A DNA stretch of 43,458 nucleotides from Kaiparowitsia implicata GSE-PSE-MK54-09C (GTDB lineage: Bacteria; Cyanobacteriota; Cyanobacteriia; Elainellales; Elainellaceae). Shown one piece after another: positions 16,963 to 25,235 of this stretch. Location of the stretch: positions 1-43,458 of the forward strand of contig JAHHHI010000011.1 of the NCBI GenBank assembly GCA_019359435.1, read 5' to 3'. The notes below the pieces were generated by a model. That model was not told the DNA's origin and did not search any database. It saw only the letters and a program-made list of their open reading frames with translations. A program made the position numbers and the translations under genes. The first letter of the stretch is position 1; every line of letters starts with the position of its first letter.

Positions 16963-19128
16963 GTGCCAGTGGATAAGCTTTCAACCGTATCATCAACCCT
17001 CAGACGACATTTTTGGATTGTGCTCCTCACCTTTGGGTCAGTGGTGGGAGCCGCAGTTGCCTATTTATCAACCGCAACCCCGCAGTATCAAACCGCAGTG
17101 CGGCTGATGATTGATGACCGCAAAACCGGAGTCACTGAGTTTGGCCGGGCGATTTCAGAAGTATCGAATGCTCCACCTGGGGATGCTAATCCGATTGCCA
17201 CCCAGGCGGAACTGCTGCTCTCGTCGCGAGTGCTCAGTAACGCTCTGGATGAGGCGCTTCCGGGGACAGCAGATACGACTGGTGAGGATGCAATCGCATA
17301 TCCCAGCATAGGTGAATTGAGGAGCACGCTACAAATTGAAGTGCTTCCCGCTACAAATTTGCTAGAGGTGAGCTATGTGCATCCCGATCAGGAGTTTGTG
17401 GCCAATATCCTGAATGCGATCGCCCAAGCCGCAGTTGAAGAAAACGCAGAATCGATTCGGCTAGAGGCATCCTCGGTTCGCGAATTTTTGGAAGGCCGAA
17501 TTCCGCAACAGCAAGCGCAACTGCAAGAGCTCGAAACGCGCGAGAGCCAGTTTCGTCAAACCAGCGGCTTGGTTGCAGCCGAGACCCAGGCCAATACTCT
17601 GGTGCAGAGCCTATCTGGGGTAGAAAATGAACTGCGAGCAACGCTGGTGCAGTTGCAAGAAGCGAATACTCGAGATGGTCTGCTCAGGCAGATTACAGGC
17701 GTCAACTCCCCGGTTGGAGGGTATGCTGCCGTCCGCGCTGGGCAAGATGAAGGACTGCGCGAACTGCGCACCCGCATCACAGATGTAGAAGCGAGGATTT
17801 TTGACAGTCAGTCGCGGTTGGGCGACCAGCACCCAGATTTGCTGGCTCTGCAAGATGAGCGAGCAGACTTGCAGCAATATTACGATGAGCGCTATGCCCG
17901 CACAGTTGGCGGTGCCGTGCCAGAAAATGTGGCGGCCTCTGACGATGTAAGCAGTACCCTCATTGCGGATTACATCACTGGAGACGTGGAGCGCAATACT
18001 CTAGCCAGTCGGCTCACCTCCCTCCAATCGAGTCGGCAACAGTTGCAATCTCAGCTGGCAACCCTGCCCCAGCAGCAGCAGCAGTTGGCGGCCCTCATTC
18101 GACAGCGAGAAGAAGAAGAAGAAACCCTAAAGCTGTTGCAAAGTACCTTAGAACAAGCCCGCATTGCTGAGGCTCAGCTCATCAGTAATGTGCGGATTGT
18201 TGACCCAGCAACGGTTCCGGGTGAGCCGACATTTCCAAACCCACCTGTAGTTTTAGTGATGGCGATCGCCGCGGGTTCAATCTTGTCGGCAGGTGCTGTG
18301 CTCATGCTCGACCTACTCGACGACCGAGTGCATGGGGATGGAGAAGCCACGGATCTGTTTAAGGTGCCCGTGGTGGGAACGCTCCCGAAGCTGGAATCGC
18401 TTAGCGGCATCGATCATCTGGAAGCATTCCTAGATGACCCAGCTCAGGTAGAACCCTATCGGCTGCTGCTGAAATCGCTCGAGTTCCGCAATGAGAACCC
18501 CCTGCGGGCAATTTTGATCAGCAGTTCACTTCCGCTAGAAGGTAAGTCGAACGTGGTTGCCCGGATGGCGGCAGTGGCGGCCATGTTATCTAAGCGAACC
18601 CTGGTGATAGATGCCGATCTGCGACAGCCGTTGCAGCATGAGTTGCTCGATGTCTTGCCCCAACCCGGGCTGACAGAAGTGATTGAAGGCAGCATCCCTC
18701 TCTATAAAGCAATTCAGGCGACTCGGCTAGAGAACCTGTCTGTCTTGCCTGCGGGTCGGCCTTTGGCACGCCCATTGATGACGCTAGAATCTCCGTTTAT
18801 GCGGAAGCTGGTCACTAAAGTTGCGAGCTACTACGACTTAGTGATTATCGATACGTCCCCAGCAGGCAAGAGTGCTGATGCGCTAACGCTGAGTGAATAT
18901 GCAGACGGATTATTTTTAGTAGTTCGCCCTGACTATTCTCCCAAAGACACGGTGCAGCGGACGCTGTCTGATTTGCAAAACACGAGCGGCTCGAACCTTG
19001 GAGTCATTCTTAGCAGCACAGGCGATCCTGCAGGCAAGCCTATCTCATCTCTCCCAGAGGGGTATCGCATGTCTGCGGCCCCTGCCATTTCTGGAGTTTC
19101 GGCAGGAGCGTCTTATCCAGACGACTAG
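16963..19128 (+). CDS. Wzc-like polysaccharide co-polymerase / BY-kinase
   Basis: Inner-membrane chain-length determinant fused to a tyrosine-autokinase-type ATPase (PCP-2a). From GTG 16963 it is about 721 residues. A helix near residues 15-40 (FWIVLLTFGSVVGAAVAYL) precedes a long periplasmic coiled-coil region rich in Gln, Glu and Arg, then a second helix (VVLVMAIAAGSILSAGAVLM) and the cytosolic kinase. The kinase has Walker A SSSLPLEGKSN (Lys about 528), Walker A' LVIDADLRQP (about 548-556) and Walker B LVIIDTSPAG. The usual Thr after GKS is Asn. The C-terminal tail has only two tyrosines, not the Tyr cluster of enterobacterial Wzc. Start alternatives are TTG 16948 and GTG 16969; no Shine-Dalgarno decides. 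Confidence 0.88.
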   Translation: MPVDKLSTVSSTLRRHFWIVLLTFGSVVGAAVAYLSTATPQYQTAVRLMIDDRKTGVTEFGRAISEVSNAPPGDANPIATQAELLLSSRVLSNALDEALPGTADTTGEDAIAYPSIGELRSTLQIEVLPATNLLEVSYVHPDQEFVANILNAIAQAAVEENAESIRLEASSVREFLEGRIPQQQAQLQELETRESQFRQTSGLVAAETQANTLVQSLSGVENELRATLVQLQEANTRDGLLRQITGVNSPVGGYAAVRAGQDEGLRELRTRITDVEARIFDSQSRLGDQHPDLLALQDERADLQQYYDERYARTVGGAVPENVAASDDVSSTLIADYITGDVERNTLASRLTSLQSSRQQLQSQLATLPQQQQQLAALIRQREEEEETLKLLQSTLEQARIAEAQLISNVRIVDPATVPGEPTFPNPPVVLVMAIAAGSILSAGAVLMLDLLDDRVHGDGEATDLFKVPVVGTLPKLESLSGIDHLEAFLDDPAQVEPYRLLLKSLEFRNENPLRAILISSSLPLEGKSNVVARMAAVAAMLSKRTLVIDADLRQPLQHELLDVLPQPGLTEVIEGSIPLYKAIQATRLENLSVLPAGRPLARPLMTLESPFMRKLVTKVASYYDLVIIDTSPAGKSADALTLSEYADGLFLVVRPDYSPKDTVQRTLSDLQNTSGSNLGVILSSTGDPAGKPISSLPEGYRMSAAPAISGVSAGASYPDD

Positions 19129-19288
19129 TCAAGCAGGCCGATTGGCATCGACTGTCGATGCTGCCGATTGGCTGCCAAGAGGTCAATTCCGTTTTCTGTA
19201 CTTTTTGTTTGCATATCTATCTCGATTCTATTCTCCAGATGTTCTTGAATCTCAATTTTTATCGTGTTAGCCATTGGTGAGATTTATC

Positions 19289-20353
19289 ATGCGTTACGTT
19301 TCCCCTGGTATCTATCGTTCGGTTGCGCTATCTGTCACGGTTCTGCTCACAGGGTTATCCACTGTGGCGATCGCCCAACAGCCCACACTAACGCCTCAGC
19401 CTATATCCCCTACGCCGACAACTCCGGTGCCATCTGCTCCATTAGGGCAGCCTGCTCCCCAATCCACTGAAGTGACGCTAAAGCCGGGCGATCGCATTCA
19501 GGTGGGTGTTGCGGGCTTCCCTGACCTATCGGGTGAGCATATCATTCTGCCCGATGGCACCATTCAGCTGCCGATGGCTGGGCTGATTTCGGTGAGAGGG
19601 CTAACGCCAACCCAGATGAATGCTCGTATATCGGAAGCCTTGCTGCCTTATGTGCGTCGGCCTCAAGTGGCGATCGCTCTGCTCAGCCTCAGCCCAATTC
19701 GCATCACCGTCAGCGGCGAAGTAATGCGCCCCGGCCCCTACGCCATCAACCCTGCCGATCCGCAAAACCGAGACGCTAATAGTGAAGGCCGCTTTGCCAA
19801 CATTAGCCCGATTACTGTTAGCGATGCCTTAGTGATTGCAGGCGGCATTAAACCAAGTGCAGATCTCCGAAGCATTACCATTCGACGGGCTGGACGTTTT
19901 AATCAGACTATGACTGTCAATTTGTGGCCGACCCTTCAAGAAGGAGAACTAGCCGCAGATCCAGTGCTGCAAGATGGCGATGAGATCGTTGTGCCACTGG
20001 TTGCACTTAGCCCAACTGACCGACAGACCTTGTTATCTTCTACAGTCGCACCAGAAGGTATTGCTGTACAGGTGGCTGGGGAGGTGCGTAATCCTGGGCA
20101 GCTTGTGGTGGCACCTACAGCAGGGGTGAGTCAGGCGATCGCCGCCGCCGGAGGGCTGACCCAACAAGCAAATCGGCGAGTCGAACTGCTGCGAGTAAAT
20201 GCTGAAGGGCAGCTTGTACAACAAACCGTTAACTTTGGCGATATTACTGATCCCCTCAACGCTGGCGATTTAATTGTAGTCCGGCGTCGAGGCAGTGAAG
20301 GGTTGTTAGATGTGATCGGGCGCCTATTGCCCTTTAGGTTTTTATTCGATTAA
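19289..20353 (+). CDS. Wza-like polysaccharide export protein (OPX)
   Basis: The 354-residue protein from ATG 19289 has a signal peptide (LSVTVLLTGLSTVAIA-QQ) with a signal peptidase I type site and no lipobox, unlike E. coli Wza. A proline-rich linker follows. The Poly_export domain starts at about residue 65 (LKPGDRIQVGVAGFPDLSGE, LPDGTIQLPMAGLISVRGLT). Two SLBB domains follow: ITVSGEVMRPGPYAINP with SDALVIAGGIKPSADLRS, and VQVAGEVRNPGQLVVAP with AAAGGLTQQANRRVELLRV. It partners the Wzc-like protein encoded 160 bases upstream to move polymer through the periplasm and outer membrane. A TTG at 19274 is a less likely start. Confidence 0.92.
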   Translation: MRYVSPGIYRSVALSVTVLLTGLSTVAIAQQPTLTPQPISPTPTTPVPSAPLGQPAPQSTEVTLKPGDRIQVGVAGFPDLSGEHIILPDGTIQLPMAGLISVRGLTPTQMNARISEALLPYVRRPQVAIALLSLSPIRITVSGEVMRPGPYAINPADPQNRDANSEGRFANISPITVSDALVIAGGIKPSADLRSITIRRAGRFNQTMTVNLWPTLQEGELAADPVLQDGDEIVVPLVALSPTDRQTLLSSTVAPEGIAVQVAGEVRNPGQLVVAPTAGVSQAIAAAGGLTQQANRRVELLRVNAEGQLVQQTVNFGDITDPLNAGDLIVVRRRGSEGLLDVIGRLLPFRFLFD

Positions 20354-20500
20354 TCCGCTGCGCTAGGGCAAATAGCATGCTATTAGCAGCATCTTACGAC
20401 TTTGAATATCGAATCAGCCGACAGTCAGGCCAAAAACATAAGTCGTTGACGTTTTGTCTATCTAGTTGAATGCGTACTGTATCAGAGAGACTCATCTGTC

Positions 20501-21943
20501 GTGCTCAATGGCAATCATCAAGGTAATCTATCACGAACGGTTTTAGCTTCCACCGCTATCATCGCTATTGGCTTAATGGCCGGGTTCATGGCTAATGATT
20601 CGCCCGTTTTATTAGCCATAGTGATGGCAGGAGGTATCGTTTTATTTGGATTGTTAACCCGATTCGAATATACCGTCCTAGGATTAATTAATCTGCGTAG
20701 TGCCCTTGATTCTTTTTCCGAAGCCCAACTGCCAGGGTACTTTGCACTTGCGATCGATGCACTCACGATCGGGCTTATTATTACTCAATTGCTGGCACGA
20801 CAGCCCGTACACACGGGGCGTTTTTTCTGGTTTTTGGCAACCTGGATTGGATTGCAGGGCCTATGGTTACCGCTTATGCATTTAGGAGGTCTTGGACTCG
20901 ATCAATCGTATCTTTCTGACTCCATCCGTGAGTGGATTCGTCTATTTTCATGGCTTATGGTGTATCTGTTGGTGATGCAACTCAAAGGCCGTATTCCTCC
21001 CTCAAAAGCAGTTTCAATCTTATTTTTAGGGCTTCTTTTACCGATCACAGTTGCTGTTCTGCAAACTATAGCTCCAGACATTTTACCTGTAGAGTTTTCA
21101 TCTGATGGTGCTGCCGATTCTGTGTCGATCGATGTCAGTTCAAGGATTCGTGGATCTCTAGGGCACCCTAATACATTTGCTACTTTTTTATTGCTCTACA
21201 TTGGCTTGACGCTGTGGAAATTTCAGCAGTCAAGCAGGCAATTGATCTGGCTTATGTTATTGACGACATTGGCCTTTTTCTTAGTTAGCACAAAAGCTCT
21301 GTTTATATTGATGATGTTATTTACATTCATGCTGGTGCTATTAATTCCCCAGTTTAGTCTTGTCAAAACGATTGGGGGCTTACTATTTTTTGCAGCAGTG
21401 ATTGCACTATTTGCTAGTACAGAATTTGGAAGAGAGCGCTTAGGCTCTATATCAGAAACGCCACTGCTCAATCCCAATATCAATATGTCACGAGCCATCA
21501 TTCTTTCCTATGGGGATGGGAATAGCTTCAACTGGCGACTAGCGGAATGGTCGTTTTTATTTCGTAAGTGGCAATTTGCTCCAGTTATTGGATATGGGCT
21601 GGGAGTAACCCCGTTTGTGAGCCGCAGTGGCTTGCTGCCTCACAATGACTATGTTCGAGCAGTTATTGAAGGTGGAATCGTGGGTCTAATATTGTTCATA
21701 TTCTTTTTTGTAGGTCAGTTTATTTACATTAATCAACAGTTAAAAAAATCACCCAAGAGCAGCTCCAAATATAGATTTGGCCTCTCGATGCGAGCTGTAT
21801 TAGTAGCCTTACCAGTAGGCATGTTGACAGAAAACATTTGGAGTCATACCACCTTCTTTTTCTATTGGATGGCATGTCTAGCGATTTTAGAGTGGGATTG
21901 GAATCCGTCATTGGATGATGATATAAAGTCTAAGCCAACTTAA
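20501..21943 (+). CDS. O-antigen polymerase/ligase-like membrane protein (Wzy candidate)
   Basis: About 480 residues with roughly 11-12 hydrophobic segments and a large central periplasmic loop. The motif RIRGSLGHPNTFATFLLLY resembles the Wzy_C/WaaL conserved region, and LLPHNDYVRAVIEGGIVGLI is the typical HNxYL/EGG region before the last helices. It would polymerise lipid-linked repeat units on the periplasmic side. It starts with GTG 20501. Codon and base composition shift to AT-rich here, and no HIP1 octamer occurs within the gene. WaaL-type ligase is the alternative; the complete Wzx/Wzy locus favours polymerase. Confidence 0.85.
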   Translation: MLNGNHQGNLSRTVLASTAIIAIGLMAGFMANDSPVLLAIVMAGGIVLFGLLTRFEYTVLGLINLRSALDSFSEAQLPGYFALAIDALTIGLIITQLLARQPVHTGRFFWFLATWIGLQGLWLPLMHLGGLGLDQSYLSDSIREWIRLFSWLMVYLLVMQLKGRIPPSKAVSILFLGLLLPITVAVLQTIAPDILPVEFSSDGAADSVSIDVSSRIRGSLGHPNTFATFLLLYIGLTLWKFQQSSRQLIWLMLLTTLAFFLVSTKALFILMMLFTFMLVLLIPQFSLVKTIGGLLFFAAVIALFASTEFGRERLGSISETPLLNPNINMSRAIILSYGDGNSFNWRLAEWSFLFRKWQFAPVIGYGLGVTPFVSRSGLLPHNDYVRAVIEGGIVGLILFIFFFVGQFIYINQQLKKSPKSSSKYRFGLSMRAVLVALPVGMLTENIWSHTTFFFYWMACLAILEWDWNPSLDDDIKSKPT

Positions 21944-22085
21944 TAACTTAGTAGTTTTCACTCTTTTTTGATTCATTCAACAGGATCAAGAGATTTTGGC
22001 ACAATCACGCTAAGATGCCAAAAATAAAACTCATCAAAGTTTGACAAAAACCAATTCAAAGAGACTGATCTTACCATAAAATTCT

Positions 22086-22649
22086 ATGCAGTATTGTTTT
22101 CAGGATTGGGATAAAAATAAAAAAACAAGCCTTAAGTCGCGTCTTGTTCTTGTGTTATTCCGCACGGCGCAGTATCTGCAAGCTTTACCTAAAGTTTGTA
22201 GACCAATTTCAATCTCATCACGATTTATCTATCAGATTTTAGTAGAGTGGATATTAGGAATTGAAATCCCTTATGACACACAAATCGGTGAAGGCTTAAC
22301 CATACAGCATGGGCAGGGGATAGTCGTTAATCACCGTACTATAATCGGCAAAAATTGTATTCTCAGAAACTCTACAACAATAGGAAACAAACAGCTTTCT
22401 GATGGCTCCTATAGCAAAAGCCCTGTAATTGGAGATGGTGTCGATATTGGAGCAAACGTGGTAATCATTGGACCTATTTTAATCGGTGAAAATGCTATCA
22501 TTGGTGCCGGTTCAATCGTAGTAAAGGATGTCCCTGAAAATGCTGTAGTTGCAGGAAACCCAGCTCGCATTCTCCGCATAAAAATTAATGAGTCCTACAC
22601 GAATACTTATACAGATAAGGCTTTTCAACCACTTTCTAAAAAACTTTAG
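22086..22649 (+). CDS. Serine-acetyltransferase-like hexapeptide acetyltransferase
   Basis: The 187-residue protein has a left-handed beta-helix at about residues 60-170 built from hexapeptide turns: IPYDTQIGEGLTIQHGQGIV, VVNHRTIIGKNCILRNSTTI, PVIGDGVDIGANVVIIGPIL and IGENAIIGAGSIVVKDVPEN, then AVVAGNPARILRIK. The catalytic-type His is in IQHGQGIVVNH. The N-terminal helix is shorter than in CysE, as in colanic-acid WcaB-type enzymes. It probably O-acetylates a sugar of the polysaccharide with acetyl-CoA. The gene and its surroundings are AT-rich. Confidence 0.88.
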   Translation: MQYCFQDWDKNKKTSLKSRLVLVLFRTAQYLQALPKVCRPISISSRFIYQILVEWILGIEIPYDTQIGEGLTIQHGQGIVVNHRTIIGKNCILRNSTTIGNKQLSDGSYSKSPVIGDGVDIGANVVIIGPILIGENAIIGAGSIVVKDVPENAVVAGNPARILRIKINESYTNTYTDKAFQPLSKKL

Positions 22650-23098
22650 GCTTTGCTAAGTAAGAGTATAAATTGCTGGATTCTTGTATTTTTGATAAAT
22701 TCCTAACGTCTTTTATAACTGAAGTCTTTAGGAGTCTTATTTCCTCTAGGATTGGGAATCAAAGGAGCAGATTTATACTAAGATCCTGTAACGCTCAAAA
22801 AGACCAATAAAACATTTTTTATTGCAAAAAACTTGGCTCCATAGTTGATAAATATAGCTTATTACCTAGGCAGCTCTACGAGAAAATAAATGTTTTAGAA
22901 ATCACCTTGGGAAGATCTTTCCAAGGCATACCTTGAGGGCTTTTTTCTTGTGTTTGGCTTGGGCCGTACTAATGAACATGACCCTGTACTATAAAAGCCC
23001 CAGACTAGAGCGTATTTTTAAGGTTTATGGCAATTTAGTATCCGGATTTAGACTGCACTCTCGGTATTACTGAATAGGTTAGCAGCAAGGAATTATTG
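22650..23098. other. AT-rich intergenic with attenuator-like hairpins
   Basis: This gap of about 450 bases has no gene I can support. It carries the alternative hairpins described at 22905-22945 and an AAGGA Shine-Dalgarno at 23086-23090 for the next gene. Confidence 0.5.
22905..22945 (+). promoter_or_regulatory. Alternative hairpins, terminator/anti-terminator-like
   Basis: CCTTGG (22905-22910) pairs with CCAAGG (22921-22926) in a near-perfect 22-bp palindrome centred on AGATCT. The same CAAGG can instead pair with the following CCTTG across CATA, giving a small stem followed by AGGGC and six T. The two folds exclude each other. It sits about 150 bases before a glycosyltransferase start. 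Confidence 0.4.
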
Positions 23099-24070
23099 AT
23101 GCCTAAAGTCTCGGTTATTATTCCTGCCTACAATGCAATGCGTTATTTGCCAGCTACTGTAGATAGCGTTTTAAATCAGACCTTTAAAGATTTTGAGATG
23201 CTTATTATTGATGATGGCAGCTCAGATGAGATTCGGCAGTGGACATCATATTTATTAGACCCTCGAGCTCAACTGATCTCACAACAAAATCAGGGTTTGC
23301 CTGGAGCACGCAATACTGGAATAATGCATGCAAAAGGAGAGTATATTGCTTTTCTGGATGCCGATGATTTATGGGAACCAACTAAGTTAGAAAAACAGGT
23401 TTGTCGATTTGAACAGTATCCAGATGTGGGATTGGTTCATGCCTGGATGGAGTTTATTGATGAAAATGGAAAACCAACAGGGAGAATAATGCGCTCAGAT
23501 GCCAATGGTAATGCTTGGAAACTATTGGCAGAAAGAAATGTGATTGCCTGTCCATCTGTAATGGTGCGCAAGTCATGCTTTGACATCACAGGCATGTTTG
23601 ATCGAAGCCTGAGATCGGTTGAAGATTGGGACATGTGGATTCGCATCGCAGCAAAGTTCCCGATTGCACTTATAGCTGAGCCGTTGGCATATTATCGCCA
23701 AACACCCGGTAGTATGTCAAAAAACTGTGCAGTCATGGAGCAGTCTTTCTATGCCGTAATTGAGAAGACATTCCAGGATGTACCTGAAGAGTTGCGCTAT
23801 TTAAAGGATCGCAGCATTGGCTATGCCAACTTATGTTTAGCGTGGAAGGCTCTGCAATGCCAAGAGAGCGACTTTTACCAATCTGCCCAATACCGAGCAA
23901 AAGCCGTCAAGGCATATCCCAAATTGCGGGTTACAAGCGAAAACCTGCGGTTGAGTGTGGCGATCGCCCTAATGAAATGGCTTGGCTCTCACCGATATCA
24001 AAAGGCGCTGTCCCTGATTTACTCGGTGCGACGCCATGTGCCTCGGCTGCGGCGCACGGCGTCTGTGTAA
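23099..24070 (+). CDS. Family 2 glycosyltransferase (copy 1 of a tandem pair)
   Basis: GT2 enzyme of 323 residues. GT-A motifs are PKVSVIIPAYNAMRYLPATV, LIIDDGSSDE, NQGLPGARNTGIMHAKGEYI, the DXD-type FLDADDLWEPTKL and SVEDWDMWIRIA, the ED acceptor-base region. ATG 23099 is chosen over TTG 23096 because AAGGA lies nine bases upstream. It is clearly paralogous to the next gene: SVLNQTF, NDG/DDGS, FLDADDLW, LEKQV and PGSMSKN are shared at the same places. DNA is AT-rich until about 23950, where HIP1 reappears (GCGATCGC near 23958). Confidence 0.9.
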   Translation: MPKVSVIIPAYNAMRYLPATVDSVLNQTFKDFEMLIIDDGSSDEIRQWTSYLLDPRAQLISQQNQGLPGARNTGIMHAKGEYIAFLDADDLWEPTKLEKQVCRFEQYPDVGLVHAWMEFIDENGKPTGRIMRSDANGNAWKLLAERNVIACPSVMVRKSCFDITGMFDRSLRSVEDWDMWIRIAAKFPIALIAEPLAYYRQTPGSMSKNCAVMEQSFYAVIEKTFQDVPEELRYLKDRSIGYANLCLAWKALQCQESDFYQSAQYRAKAVKAYPKLRVTSENLRLSVAIALMKWLGSHRYQKALSLIYSVRRHVPRLRRTASV

Positions 24071-24245
24071 CGGTTTACTATAAAAGGTTGAGTTTGGTTA
24101 CAGACAGGAGTATCACGCAATCATCTATCCATTCTTCAGCAATCCGTGCTAACTGATTTCACAACGTACTCCATCTTTGACTCGCACTTCTAACAAACTA
24201 TCATCAATATCATCAATTTTTTATTTTACTTCATCAACCTAGCCT

Positions 24246-25235
24246 ATGTCACCCATCGTCTCTGTCATCATTCCTTCCTACAACGCCATGGCGTATTTGC
24301 CAGATACCCTGGCTAGCGTTCTCAATCAAACCTTCCAGGATTTCGAAGTCCTCATTATTAATGATGGCAGCACCGATCACATTACAGATTGGATGTCTAC
24401 CATTACCGATCCTCGCGTTCGCTGCATCTCCCAAGAAAACAGAGGCTTATCCGAAGCCAGAAATACTGGAATTCAACATGCTGCTGGTGAACTGCTTGCG
24501 TTTCTGGATGCGGATGATCTGTGGGATGTCAGCAAATTAGAAAAACAAGTTCAATACTTTCGGCAATATCCAGAGGCTGGAGTTGTGTATACGTGGTCTC
24601 AACTTGTTGATGAAGCCGGCACTCCAACGGGTCGCCTATTTGCGTCCTCGGCTGAAGGCAACATTTGGGAAGCGCTGCTGTTAGATTCAGATGTCATCTC
24701 AAACGGAAGCTCGGCCATGGTTCGGAAAGCCTGCTTTGATGCGGTGGGAGTTTTTGACGCATCCCTCACATCAGCAGAAGACCTGGATATGTGGCTTAGA
24801 ATTACGCCGCAGTTTCCATTCAAGGTCATCAAAGAGCCATTAACGCTCTATCGGCAAGCTCCTGGCAGCATGTCTAAAAATCGGGAGCGGATGGTGCGGA
24901 ACCTCTGCGTGGTGATTGACAGGGCATTTGAATCGGCACTGCCGGAAAAGTTGTATCTGCGCGACCAGGTATACGCTGGCATTTACCTCAATCTTGCTTG
25001 GCTCAAGCTTGACGAAAGCAATTACCCAGACGCTATTCAGCATGGACGGCAAGCATTGTTCCGCTCTCCACAAATCTTGTTCTCTCAACAGTTTTTGAGA
25101 TTTGGTATTGCTACGGTGTTGGGCCGTTTGTTTGGTCCCTATGCCTACAAAGGTTTTAAGGGAATGACCCAACTGCTGCGACGCCAAATTTTGCGTTTAT
25201 CCACACAGCAGAATACAAGCCATTTCTTATGCTGA
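24246..25235 (+). CDS. Family 2 glycosyltransferase (copy 2 of a tandem pair)
   Basis: The 329-residue GT2 protein has SPIVSVIIPSYNAMAYLPDT, LIINDGSTDH, LSEARNTGIQHAAGELLAFL, DADDLWDVSKLEKQV and SAEDLDMWLRIT. It matches the preceding gene over its whole length, including VMVRKSCFD/AMVRKACFD and YRQTPGSMSKN/YRQAPGSMSKN, so the pair arose by duplication followed by large divergence. Its base composition is higher in GC than copy 1, so the copies have had different histories or one was imported. The stop overlaps the start of the next gene by seven bases (ATGCTGA), implying translational coupling. Confidence 0.9.
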   Translation: MSPIVSVIIPSYNAMAYLPDTLASVLNQTFQDFEVLIINDGSTDHITDWMSTITDPRVRCISQENRGLSEARNTGIQHAAGELLAFLDADDLWDVSKLEKQVQYFRQYPEAGVVYTWSQLVDEAGTPTGRLFASSAEGNIWEALLLDSDVISNGSSAMVRKACFDAVGVFDASLTSAEDLDMWLRITPQFPFKVIKEPLTLYRQAPGSMSKNRERMVRNLCVVIDRAFESALPEKLYLRDQVYAGIYLNLAWLKLDESNYPDAIQHGRQALFRSPQILFSQQFLRFGIATVLGRLFGPYAYKGFKGMTQLLRRQILRLSTQQNTSHFLC

